64,000 bases of DNA from Flavobacteriales bacterium (lineage in GTDB: Bacteria > Bacteroidota > Bacteroidia > Flavobacteriales_D > Sanyastnellaceae), in assembly GCA_018402085.1 (NCBI GenBank), contig JAGYJM010000002.1, positions 2,991,501 to 3,055,500 on the forward strand. Direction: 5' to 3'. The notes beneath the pieces are model-generated. The model made no database searches. It was not told where the DNA came from and was given only the letters and a program-made list of their open reading frames with translations. Shown here one piece after another: positions 35,873 through 43,535 of the stretch; position 1 is the first letter of the stretch; every line of letters starts with the position of its first letter. The position numbers and the translations under genes are program-made.

Positions 35873-38800
35873 CTAACGGATCACGTTTACGTGCCCTGTT
35901 TGCTTTACCCGCTGGTCTTTCGTGTCGTACCAGATCGTCCAGATGTACGTGTCAATCTGCACGTAATAGTCACCGCGATTCACTGAGCCATCCCAACCCT
36001 CTTCGATGTCTTCAGTGGCAAAGATCAACTCACCCCAGCGGTTGCGGATTTCCATTTTAAAGCCGCGTACGTTGACGCCCTCCGCTCTGAAGAGGTCGTT
36101 CACGCCGTCATTGTTCGGGGTAAAGGTGTTGGGTACGTAAATCGGATTGAAGACTTCAACAAAGGTGCTGTCATCGTTCCTGCAGCCGTTCGCGTCGATG
36201 GTCCAAAGGGTGTACCATTGATCTTCTTCAGGCGTTACCACCGGGGTCTCACAATCGGTACAGCTCAGCCAGAGGTCGGGCTCCCACCAGAGGGTATCAC
36301 CATCAGCCGTGCCGAAGAGGTTGTCCCACTCGAGCCAGTTCAGCCGACGGTCCGGACCGGCTTCAACGTACGGCAGGGGCAGCACGTTCACGAAGACTTC
36401 AGCCTCGGCGGTGCAGCCAAATTCGTCGGTTACGGCCACAGTGAAGACCTGGTCGTCAGGAGGGTGCACCGATGTTGATGCGCTGTTGGGATTCTCGACG
36501 TAAATCGAGGGTTGCCAGGCGAAGGTTTCGCCACCGGAGGCGCTGACTTCGGCGCTTTCGCCAAAGCACATTTCAGTGTCCGGTCCGGTAGAGGCCGTCG
36601 GTATGATGACCTCCACGTCTACCTGGTCTTCGCCGCTGCCGCAGGCGTTGGTGACCACGACCGTGAAGGTGGTGTTTTCGGTTACAGTTACGTTGGTGAC
36701 CTGCGCGTTGGGGTCGTCGCAGAGTTCGGCGGGTGACCAGCTCCACGCGAGTCCGTCAGCGGCGACGAGTTCCGCGCTGTAACCGGTGCACACTTGCACG
36801 GGTGGATACACCTCGCTTCCGGGCAACACGGCGTCAACGGTGACACTCACTGTTTCTTCTGCGATGCAGCCTTCAGCGGTGGTGACGGTAACCTGGTAGG
36901 TGGTGCTGGTGACGGGACTCGCTTCTGTTTGCGACGCAAAAGCGTCGGATAATCCGGTGGTCGGAAACCACTCGTACTCCTGTCCGCCCGAAGCTTCAAG
37001 GATCGTTGACTGGCCAACACATATCTGCGCATCGTCTGACACGGAAATGTTTACCGGAACCCAGTCTACAAACACACTCACGGTGTCGCTCTCACAGTCA
37101 TTCTGGTCTACCAGAAAGTAGGTGGTGGGCTCCACAGGTGTGGCCTCCGGATTCGGAATATCAGTGGCGCTGAGGGTTGGATCATCAAGCCAGAAAGCGT
37201 TGACGCTACCCAAGCCTTCGAGTGTCACGCTTTCACCTTCGCAAATAGGCTCTACAGGCGCAACCGAAGGGTTGACGCCGGGCAAGACCTCGATCTGTAA
37301 GTAAGCAGTATCAGGTTCGATACAGCCGTCGGCATCGCTCAAGATCAGGCTGACCTCAAAGGTGCCATTGGTCTCGTACACGTATTCGGGCTCGAATTCG
37401 CTGCTGGTGTTGCCGTCGCCGAATTCCCACAGGTACTGGTCGCCCCCCGTGCTGGTGTTGACGAAGGGCGCCGTCTGGCCCTCGCACACTTCAAGCGGAC
37501 CATCGATTTCGATTTCGGCATCGAGTTGTTCGAGGTCAAATTTGAAGACGCCCAGGTTGCAGTTCACACTCGGGTTGGTGGCACTCCAGGCATCCGGGGT
37601 GCTCGGAAAATCGCTGTTTCCCCCGCAGCCGGCGCATACGGCCTGGTACACGCTTCCGTTCTTATCAAACTTGGAGGTGCCTCCGTCAACATGTTCGCGA
37701 CTCTCGCCACCACCGAAGTAGGTAGCGTAGACGAGGTCTTGAGCGTCTTCCGAGAGTACAGCCAGCCAGAAGTCACTGCCATCTGTGGTGGTTTGGTAGG
37801 CGTCAGGCGACAAGGGCAGTCCTTCAGTCGTACTCTCCGTGGCCCATTGCGAGTTCTGCGTGTTGGTGAGTCCACCCCAGCCTGAAATGTAGATCTGATC
37901 GCAATCGCTGACGAGGAAAGCAGTTGGCGATATATCAATGGCGCCGCTGCCTGTGCCGATGGTGGTCATCCATTCGAGGGTGGTGAGGTCAGGACTGTAG
38001 GCGGCAATGAACTGTCCGCTGTTCGGGATGCTGAATACGTCTCCGACGGCTTCGGGCGAACCTTCAGATTGCCCGAAAATATAAATCCGGTCTTCCTGAT
38101 CCAGTTGCACGAAGTAAGCCTGGTCATAGGCTTCCGTTCCGAAATAGGTGCCTGTTTCGTAGGAGCTAAAGTCTGCGCTGAAGCGCAGGATGAAAGCGTC
38201 GATGTCACCGTTGAATTCTGCATCCGCCGCTTCTGCGGCGTTGAACCAACCTTCACTACGCGTACCCCCGGCAACAATAAGCGAGCCCTCTGAATCGAGC
38301 TGCACGCTGTAAGCGGCATCGTCGTTCAAGCCACCCACGTAGCTCGCCCACAGCAACTCGGTCAGGTCAGCGCTCAGGTAGAAGACTATGCCGTCTTGCG
38401 CTCCGGCCGGACCCATCTGGGGCGAAGGTGCGGCCATCGGGAAATCGCTGCTTAGCGTAGTGGATGCCACGATCACATTGCCCTCTTCATCGTTAATGAC
38501 CTCTCCGCGAAATGAATCTCCGTAGTTGTAGAAGAGCTTATCGGCCATGTTCATGCCGTCGGTATTGCTACCTCCGATGTAGGTGGAGGCCAGCAGCCCG
38601 CTGTCATCGCCGGTGAAGCGCGTCACGAAGAAGTCGCAGCCGCTCTGGTGGGTGGCATTGACGAAAAAGGTGCTGAACGGAAAAGCCGGACCACCCGCAA
38701 GGCTGGGCTGAAAAGCGCCTGCGGTAACCGGGAAATTCGTGCTTCCGGTGGTACCCATAACGGTATAATTGCCCTCTTCATCAGAGATCACCGAATGCGG

Positions 38801-39778
38801 CATTTCGAGTCCGTCGCCACCCAGGTAGGTAGAATACAACAACTGTGATCCATCAGCCGAAAACTTCGAGACCCCCACGTCACAATAGCCATTGACAAGG
38901 ATATCCCAGTCATTCTGGATGGCGCCAATGGTGGTTGGATAGCCGGCCTGAAAAATGCAGGACCCTGCGATGAGGTTGCCATCGGGGTCGTCAGTGGCGG
39001 TAAATCCGAAATTGCTGGCCAGCGCACCCACGAAAGTGCTAAAGATGATTTCAGGATCGATGGTCAGTGGGTACTTCGGATCGTATTCACCGAGCGCATA
39101 ACGAACGGTGTTGTCTTCAAGTATAAAAGCACATTCTACATCAACGAGTTTGCCTTCAATCAGTTGGTAGGCGTATGGAACAAGTTCCGTCATACGCCCC
39201 ACCGAGGTTTCAGCGATGAGTTGTCCGCCCCGCAACTGCAGGTTGTCGAGTCCTTGATAAGCCACGGCAATTTGATCGGGATCAGCTCCTGCGGCGACTT
39301 TGAAGTCGTATTTCACAGACGAAGACTTGCCATAGACCAGTACATCGATACCCTCCCAGACATCGAAGTGGCGCATCTGCTCAAAGCTGCGCACACCCTG
39401 TGCCCAGCGTGAAGGTTCGTTGCCGATGTAGTAATTGACCTGGTGCGCTTGTGGATGATCACCGGAAACGAGCGAGGTCTGCGATCCGATGAACTGCATG
39501 CGGTAGGCGTGGGCATTGGATTCATCCGGCGTTTTTACGCCGTTAAAATCATGACCCAACGTCGACCAACCCTCACCGAGCAGCAAGAATGTGAGGGCGT
39601 CTTCTTCACCCCACAGCACCCCACCCGGAATGTCAGCGCGAAACTTCACGTGCTGCTCCCACTGCCCCTGATTCTCAACGAAAGAGGGCGTAGCAGACCG
39701 GGCCGCGAACGAAAGCAAAGTGCAAGCGAGAGCAGCCAGGGTGGAGATAAGCATGTGGGAACGTGCAGACATCGGCAT
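35873..39778 (-). CDS. Giant secreted SBBP/PKD-repeat protein with gliding-motility C-terminal domain
   Basis: About 1300 residues. The start is 39778 or 39772 (MSARSHMLISTLAALACTLL, signal peptide). An upstream ATG at 39844 lies inside the -7 element and is rejected. The first ~230 mature residues (FVENQGQWEQHVKFRADIPG, TIDPEIIFSTFVG) match DUF7948. SBBP-type beta-propeller repeats follow (STYLGGDGLEMPHSV, ASYVGGLNDDAAYSV, ATYFGGGESREHVDG). Then come PKD and Ig-like repeats (WEFGDGNTSSEFEPEYVYE) and a CHU_C domain (VPNTFTPNNDGVNDLF, IRNRWGELIF, WDGSVN). It is a T9SS substrate, probably surface-exposed. Four GAT-hairpins lie inside it. Confidence 0.88.
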   Translation of the reverse strand: MPMSARSHMLISTLAALACTLLSFAARSATPSFVENQGQWEQHVKFRADIPGGVLWGEEDALTFLLLGEGWSTLGHDFNGVKTPDESNAHAYRMQFIGSQTSLVSGDHPQAHQVNYYIGNEPSRWAQGVRSFEQMRHFDVWEGIDVLVYGKSSSVKYDFKVAAGADPDQIAVAYQGLDNLQLRGGQLIAETSVGRMTELVPYAYQLIEGKLVDVECAFILEDNTVRYALGEYDPKYPLTIDPEIIFSTFVGALASNFGFTATDDPDGNLIAGSCIFQAGYPTTIGAIQNDWDILVNGYCDVGVSKFSADGSQLLYSTYLGGDGLEMPHSVISDEEGNYTVMGTTGSTNFPVTAGAFQPSLAGGPAFPFSTFFVNATHQSGCDFFVTRFTGDDSGLLASTYIGGSNTDGMNMADKLFYNYGDSFRGEVINDEEGNVIVASTTLSSDFPMAAPSPQMGPAGAQDGIVFYLSADLTELLWASYVGGLNDDAAYSVQLDSEGSLIVAGGTRSEGWFNAAEAADAEFNGDIDAFILRFSADFSSYETGTYFGTEAYDQAYFVQLDQEDRIYIFGQSEGSPEAVGDVFSIPNSGQFIAAYSPDLTTLEWMTTIGTGSGAIDISPTAFLVSDCDQIYISGWGGLTNTQNSQWATESTTEGLPLSPDAYQTTTDGSDFWLAVLSEDAQDLVYATYFGGGESREHVDGGTSKFDKNGSVYQAVCAGCGGNSDFPSTPDAWSATNPSVNCNLGVFKFDLEQLDAEIEIDGPLEVCEGQTAPFVNTSTGGDQYLWEFGDGNTSSEFEPEYVYETNGTFEVSLILSDADGCIEPDTAYLQIEVLPGVNPSVAPVEPICEGESVTLEGLGSVNAFWLDDPTLSATDIPNPEATPVEPTTYFLVDQNDCESDTVSVFVDWVPVNISVSDDAQICVGQSTILEASGGQEYEWFPTTGLSDAFASQTEASPVTSTTYQVTVTTAEGCIAEETVSVTVDAVLPGSEVYPPVQVCTGYSAELVAADGLAWSWSPAELCDDPNAQVTNVTVTENTTFTVVVTNACGSGEDQVDVEVIIPTASTGPDTEMCFGESAEVSASGGETFAWQPSIYVENPNSASTSVHPPDDQVFTVAVTDEFGCTAEAEVFVNVLPLPYVEAGPDRRLNWLEWDNLFGTADGDTLWWEPDLWLSCTDCETPVVTPEEDQWYTLWTIDANGCRNDDSTFVEVFNPIYVPNTFTPNNDGVNDLFRAEGVNVRGFKMEIRNRWGELIFATEDIEEGWDGSVNRGDYYVQIDTYIWTIWYDTKDQRVKQTGHVNVIR
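36932..36950 (+). repeat. GAT-hairpin copy 11 (intragenic, antisense)
   Basis: CGACGC-AAAA-GCGTCG-GAT on the plus strand; the gene reads S-D-A-F-A-S in an Ig-like repeat. Confidence 0.7.
38173..38191 (+). repeat. GAT-hairpin copy 12 (intragenic, antisense)
   Basis: CTGCGC-TGAA-GCGCAG-GAT(G) on the plus strand, read by the gene as I-L-R-F-S-A. It lies 30 bp from copy 13 and in opposite orientation. Confidence 0.65.
38222..38240 (-). repeat. GAT-hairpin copy 13 (intragenic)
   Basis: CGCCGC-AGAA-GCGGCG-GAT(GC) on the minus strand, sense, encoding A-A-E-A-A-D between two SBBP repeats. Confidence 0.75.
39524..39542 (-). repeat. GAT-hairpin copy 14 (intragenic)
   Basis: CGGCGT-AAAA-ACGCCG-GAT(G) on the minus strand, sense, encoding G-V-K-T-P-D. 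Here the loop-closing pair is T-A instead of C-G, with pairing kept. Confidence 0.75.
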
Positions 39779-39836
39779 TGGGAAGACGTGCGCAACCGCC
39801 ATTTGGTTGTTTGAAGCGGGCTCTCTCAAAGGTACA

Positions 39837-39844
39837 AAGTGCAA
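39837..39844 (-). promoter_or_regulatory. -7 element of the SBBP/PKD gene
   Basis: TACCTTTG on the minus strand, about 58 nt before ATG 39778. It supports choosing 39778/39772 over the ATG at 39844. Confidence 0.45.
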
Positions 39845-39900
39845 GGCGTTTCGTGAAAGTTACGGAAAGCGGCAAACAGACTGCGGATCAGCAGGTTTGA

Positions 39901-40911
39901 TCAGCTCAGGCGATCGGCGAGGAGACGCATTTCGATCGCCGGCGCCACGCGCTCATAGAGGATGCGGTAAACCGCTTCGGCAATGGGGATATCGACCTGA
40001 AACGTCTTGTTCATCACATGGATGCCGCGCGCAGCGTAGTATCCTTCTGCCACCATGTTCATTTCCATCATCGTGCCTTTCACGCTGTAGCCCTTGCCAA
40101 TCATGGTGCCGAAGGTGCGGTTACGCGAATAAGGTGAGTAGGCGGTGACCAGGAGGTCTCCGAGGTAGGCGCTCGATTTCACGTCGCGGTGCACTTCGTG
40201 AACGGCATCCACGAAGCGCTTGATCTCCTGGATGGCGTTGGCAATGAGTACACTCTGAAAGTTGTCGCCATAACCGAGACCGTGGCAAATACCCGCAGCA
40301 AGGGCGTACACGTTCTTCAGCACGGCGCTGATTTCGGTGCCGAAGACATCTTCGCTGATCGACGTTTTGATGTAGCGGCACTGGAGCGTATCGGCCATGG
40401 TGGCGGCGATATCGAGATCCGGACAGGCGAGGGTGAGGTAGGAGAGCTTTTCGCTGGCGACCTCCTCGGCGTGACACGGTCCCGCGATGATGCCAATGTG
40501 GTCGTAGGGGGTGCGGAATTCTTTGTGAATGTAGCGCGCCGGGATGGAGTCGTATTCGGTGATAATCCCCTTGATCGCCGAGAAAATGACCTTGTCTTCC
40601 ATCCCCTGTGGCTGCAGGTCTTTCATCGTCTTGTCGAGAAAGGCCGAAGGGATGGCGATGACGAGGTAATCAGAGGCATCGACCACAGCTTGCATGTCGG
40701 TGGTCACCTTCACCTGCTCCATGTTGAAGGCGATGCTGGTGATGTACTTCTGGTTATGTCCGAACTGCTTCAGATGCGCAACAGCACTTTCGCTGCGCAT
40801 CCACCAATGCACTTCATCGAGGTTGTTGGAGAGCATCTTCACGATGGCCGTAGCCCAGCTACCGCCACCGAGTACCCCCACTTTCGGACGTTCGTTTGTA
40901 ATCACCTCCAT
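39901..40911 (-). CDS. gpsA: NAD(P)H-dependent glycerol-3-phosphate dehydrogenase
   Basis: A 336-residue cytoplasmic enzyme that reduces dihydroxyacetone phosphate to sn-glycerol 3-phosphate for phospholipid synthesis. The N-terminal Rossmann motif is VGVLGGGSWATAIVKML. IAIPSAFL and SAIKGI line the cofactor site, GPCHAEEV is the family's GPSxAxEV variant, and the catalytic Lys is in SAVLKNVYALAAGI. GLGYGDNFQSVLIANAIQEI is the C-terminal dimer/helical domain. Its -7 box TATATTCG ends 5 nt before the ATG. It is transcribed alone. Confidence 0.95.
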   Translation of the reverse strand: MEVITNERPKVGVLGGGSWATAIVKMLSNNLDEVHWWMRSESAVAHLKQFGHNQKYITSIAFNMEQVKVTTDMQAVVDASDYLVIAIPSAFLDKTMKDLQPQGMEDKVIFSAIKGIITEYDSIPARYIHKEFRTPYDHIGIIAGPCHAEEVASEKLSYLTLACPDLDIAATMADTLQCRYIKTSISEDVFGTEISAVLKNVYALAAGICHGLGYGDNFQSVLIANAIQEIKRFVDAVHEVHRDVKSSAYLGDLLVTAYSPYSRNRTFGTMIGKGYSVKGTMMEMNMVAEGYYAARGIHVMNKTFQVDIPIAEAVYRILYERVAPAIEMRLLADRLS

Positions 40912-40916
40912 AGTTG

Positions 40917-40924
40917 CGAATATA
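40917..40924 (-). promoter_or_regulatory. -7 element just before the gpsA start
   Basis: TATATTCG on the minus strand, followed by CAACT and ATG. It has the same spacing as at the DUF6495 gene. Confidence 0.45.
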
Positions 40925-41635
40925 GGTTAGAAAGGGAGAAAGGAAGGTAGAGAGGTAGGGAAGCGTAAGCGCGCACTTCGGTGCGCGCATAGAAACGGAA
41001 GTTGAAATCGGTGTGCGTGATGACGCCGCATCCTTGCGGCGCTTCTGGATTAAGATCGATCGCAGACAGGGACGCCTTCTAGGCGTCCGAGAACCAGCAT
41101 TGCTGGAGTCGTTTTTGAGCAGGATTGTGTTTCCGAAGGCGCTCGAAAAACCCCTCTGTCCCGCACCTGCGGGACATCTCCCCTCATTTGAGGGGAGACT
41201 TTTAATCTGGGTAGGGCGATCAAGGCTCTCCTGAGATCAGGAGAGCTGTCGCCCCCGAGACCTCGGGGGGGACTGAGAGGTTGATGGTTATGCGGATTGG
41301 TTGTTCATTTTCGGACGCATTAAATGCGTCCCTACAAAATGCTTTACAACTGAGAGCAATCCCGAGAACGGGATTGCTACACCTTGTGCCCATGTTAATT
41401 GACATAGGGACGCGCCTCGCGCGTCCGCTTTGAGAGAATGCTCTCCAGATAAACCCCTCTGTCCCGCAACTGCGGGACATCTCCCCTAATTTTAGGGGGG
41501 ATTTTTTTGGTAAGGCAATCAAGGCTCTCCTGAGATCAGGAGAGCTGTCGCCCCCGAGACCTCGGGGGGGACTGAGAGGTTGAGTGGGATCATTTCCTCG
41601 GGTGCCAGCTCTCCCAGAATCACTACTCATCTCGA
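40925..41635. repeat. Serial hairpin repeat block
   Basis: A chain of perfect hairpins: GCGCGCACTTCGGTGCGCGC, CGCCGCATCCTTGCGGCG, GGACGCCTTCTAGGCGTCC (41070), CCAGCATTGCTGG. Then, twice (about 41145-41285 and 41450-41583): a CCCGCA/TGCGGG stem, TCTCCCC...GGGGAGA, CTCTCCTGAGATCAGGAGAG and CCCCCGAGACCTCGGGGG. Between the two lie GGACGCATTAAATGCGTCC (41313), CAATCCCGAGAACGGGATTG and GGACGCGCCTCGCGCGTCC (41408). About 100 bp around 41276-41378 recurs inverted at 59.40-59.51 kb. I see no gene. Confidence 0.75.
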
Positions 41636-42214
41636 CTACGGCACCAACAGCGACCCCTTCCACTGATCTTCATTTTTCTCGAACGCTACCCGAATATGTC
41701 CTTCGCGGCCGAGCTGCAGCGCCTCGATGTGGTGGGGTATTACCTCGATGACCATGAAATATGTATCATCAAGTGAAGGGTCGGTATTGTTGCCGCTGGC
41801 GATGGAGGGTGTCGCTTCGCCCGGAGCTGCAACGGTTTGGTAGCTCTTCGCACCCGGACTCCCTTTCACGCCGGGCCAGTAGGTCGCGGTGAGGTCGTCT
41901 TGATGGTGCAGGGTTGCAGTGCCGTTGACGCGGACTTGCACCCCCTGGCGCTGATGGTAGAACAGGAGGGTGGTGTGTGGATTCTTCTTAAGCTCCTCTA
42001 CTTTTTGGCTGCGTGCGTCGGTGAAGATGAGGAAATGGTTTTCAGCTGTGAGTTTGCGAAAGACCACCCAGCGACTGGCAGGATTATTTGCGCTGATGGT
42101 CGAGAGTACCACGTTATGAAACGGATGCTTTTTCTGAACGGCGCCCTTGCGTAGTTCATCGAGGATCGATTTCAGCATCGCTTGCTGCGTTTGCTCAGGC
42201 GTCAGCAGCGGCAT
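41636..42214 (-). CDS. Pyridoxamine 5'-phosphate oxidase-like flavoprotein
   Basis: A 192-residue split-barrel FMN-binding protein of the PNPOx family, read from ATG 42214 (MPLLTPEQTQQAMLKSIL). Characteristic pieces are SRWVVFRKLTAENHFLIFTD and SQKVEELKKNPHTTLLFYHQ (FMN phosphate region), and VQVRVNGTATLHH. The C-terminus ends WKGSLLVP and lacks the classical R-x-x-P substrate-binding end of true PdxH, so I call it PdxH-like rather than pdxH. Its start overlaps the DUF2237 gene by 20 bp. Confidence 0.8.
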   Translation of the reverse strand: MPLLTPEQTQQAMLKSILDELRKGAVQKKHPFHNVVLSTISANNPASRWVVFRKLTAENHFLIFTDARSQKVEELKKNPHTTLLFYHQRQGVQVRVNGTATLHHQDDLTATYWPGVKGSPGAKSYQTVAAPGEATPSIASGNNTDPSLDDTYFMVIEVIPHHIEALQLGREGHIRVAFEKNEDQWKGSLLVP

Positions 42215-42575
42215 CGATGGCGTGGTTTTGCAGTTCTTCGAGCGTAACGAATTCAAGTGATTTGGCATGTGTGGCCGCTAGTTTTACAGGTGGCGCGACG
42301 CCTGCTTCGAGGGCTTCTTTCCAGCGCAGCACACAGAGGCACCAGAAATCACCCGGTTGCAGTCCCGGAAAGCGAAACTCCGGACGTGGCGTTGACAGGT
42401 CATTGCCACGACTTTTGGTGTAGTGCAAGAAGTCTTCGGTCATGCGGGCGCACACTGTATGTGTGCCGGTGTCTTGCCAGTCCGTATTGCAGCAGCCATC
42501 GCGGTAGAATCCGGTCATGGGTGAGGTGCTGCAGGTCAGCAGCTCGTCGCCCAATACATTCAATGCTTTACTCAT
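42195..42575 (-). CDS. DUF2237 family protein
   Basis: From ATG 42575 (MSKALNVLGDELLTCSTSPM) the 126-residue protein shows the DUF2237 pattern: TGFYRDGCCNTDWQDTGTHT, VCARMTEDFLHYTKSRGNDL and PGDFWCLCVLRWKEAL. The family is small, cytoplasmic and rich in conserved Cys; its function is not established. It overlaps the PNPOx-like gene downstream (20 bp) and the small basic gene upstream (8 bp), forming a three-gene operon. Confidence 0.88.
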   Translation of the reverse strand: MSKALNVLGDELLTCSTSPMTGFYRDGCCNTDWQDTGTHTVCARMTEDFLHYTKSRGNDLSTPRPEFRFPGLQPGDFWCLCVLRWKEALEAGVAPPVKLAATHAKSLEFVTLEELQNHAIDAAADA

Positions 42576-42750
42576 TATCCTGGTCAAAATGCTGCGTCAG
42601 GTGCTTCAGCAGGTTCTTATTGTAGTGGCGATTCCGCCGCCGCGCTTTCTGCTTATTGGCCCGCTTCGCCTTGCGCTTATCGTTCACTACATCTTCAAGG
42701 TCGCGCGCTTCCTCAATTTTCTTGTAGTCGTCAATTTGCGTCCGTTTCAT
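42568..42750 (-). CDS. Small basic protein of unknown function
   Basis: 60 residues from ATG 42750 (MKRTQIDDYKKIEEARDLED), highly charged, with a basic centre (KRKAKRANKQKARRRNRHYN) and predicted helical. It might bind nucleic acid, but I recognise no family. An 8-bp overlap with the DUF2237 start suggests coupling and supports it as a real gene. Confidence 0.55.
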   Translation of the reverse strand: MKRTQIDDYKKIEEARDLEDVVNDKRKAKRANKQKARRRNRHYNKNLLKHLTQHFDQDNE

Positions 42751-42859
42751 GCACAATCAAGCGGGTTGCGGTCGGTTTTGTTCGCTTTTTCGTAGCAAAT
42801 TGAGGTTATCGGCCTTTCAACCGTCTGTGACGTAGAAAACTGTCTGCGTGCACTGCAGT

Positions 42860-43130
42860 GTGAGCAGGAAATTGAAAATTAATAGTGAAAAATGGAAAAT
42901 TGGGATGTCTTTCGCCGCATCCTTGCGGCGTGCCTCATTGTTGGCGTAAAATTGATAGGGACGCCTTCTAGGCGTCCGAGAACCCGCAACGCTGGAGTCG
43001 TTTTGAGCAGGGTTGTGTTTCAGAAGATGCTCGCTTCGGACGGCTATAAGCCGTCCCCCCAAGGTGTTCAGTTACTTTTCAAGCAGCGCAAGTATGCGCC
43101 GCTTCGCAGTTCCCCAGTTTCCCGAAAAAC
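42860..43130. repeat. Composite hairpin repeat, second copy of the 41.03-kb block
   Basis: CGCCGCATCCTTGCGGCG, GGACGCCTTCTAGGCGTCC (42959) and CCCGCAACGCTGGAGTCG, then a TTTTGAGCAG segment, parallel 41.02-41.14 kb over about 120 bp. It continues with GGACGGCTATAAGCCGTCC (43038), CAGCGCA/TGCGC and TTCCCCAG/TTTCCCG 8-mers. I see no gene in 42751-43188. Confidence 0.65.
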
Positions 43131-43137
43131 TGCTCAT

Positions 43138-43163
43138 AAAAAAACCGCCCCATTGGGACGGCC
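43138..43163 (-). terminator. Intrinsic terminator of the acidic lipoprotein gene
   Basis: On the minus strand GGCCGTCCC-AAT-GGGGCGGTT is followed by a run of T. It lies 26 nt beyond the stop at 43189. Confidence 0.75.
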
Positions 43164-43188
43164 AAAACAAATGCATTCACACTACAAA

Positions 43189-43482
43189 TCAGTTGTTGCT
43201 GTTCAGTGACTGCTCTTCATCGTCGTCTTCTTCGTCATCATCATCGTTGACGGAATCAGGGCCGTCTGTTGGACGACCGGTTCCTGAACGTCCATCATTA
43301 GGTGAAACAGCCGAAGGAATGAACTCTTCAGACGTGTCATCACCGTGAACGATATCTTCATCAAGTCGCTCACCAGCGATCACCTGCTCAACTGCAGGCT
43401 CGATTTCTTCGTACTTCTGACACCCGGTCAGAACGAAGATCGCCAACGCGAAAAGGAATGCTATGTGGGTCAGTTGCTTCAC
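43189..43482 (-). CDS. Small acidic lipoprotein
   Basis: I place the start at the GTG at 43482 (read as MKQLTHIAFLFALAIFVLTG). This gives a compact lipoprotein signal with lipobox L-T-G-C, and a TATATTTG -7 box lies 20 nt upstream; the ATG at 43533 would lie upstream of that promoter. The 97-residue product has a mature region rich in Asp/Glu, ending in a run of acidic residues (VNDDDDEEDDDEEQSL), which could bind cations. No family is recognised. It has its own promoter and terminator. Confidence 0.65.
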   Translation of the reverse strand: MKQLTHIAFLFALAIFVLTGCQKYEEIEPAVEQVIAGERLDEDIVHGDDTSEEFIPSAVSPNDGRSGTGRPTDGPDSVNDDDDEEDDDEEQSLNSNN

Positions 43483-43502
43483 GATACTTTTCGTACGTCT
43501 AT

Positions 43503-43510
43503 CAAATATA
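43503..43510 (-). promoter_or_regulatory. -7 element of the acidic lipoprotein gene
   Basis: TATATTTG on the minus strand, 20 nt before the GTG start. It is a perfect TAnnTTTG match. Confidence 0.5.
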
Positions 43511-43535
43511 CATGACTTTACGCGATTTTGCAAGT

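Noticed and set aside
35822-39844. ATG at 39844 as the start of the SBBP/PKD protein
   Set aside because: It overlaps the TACCTTTG -7 element, and the signal peptide begins only at 39778/39772.
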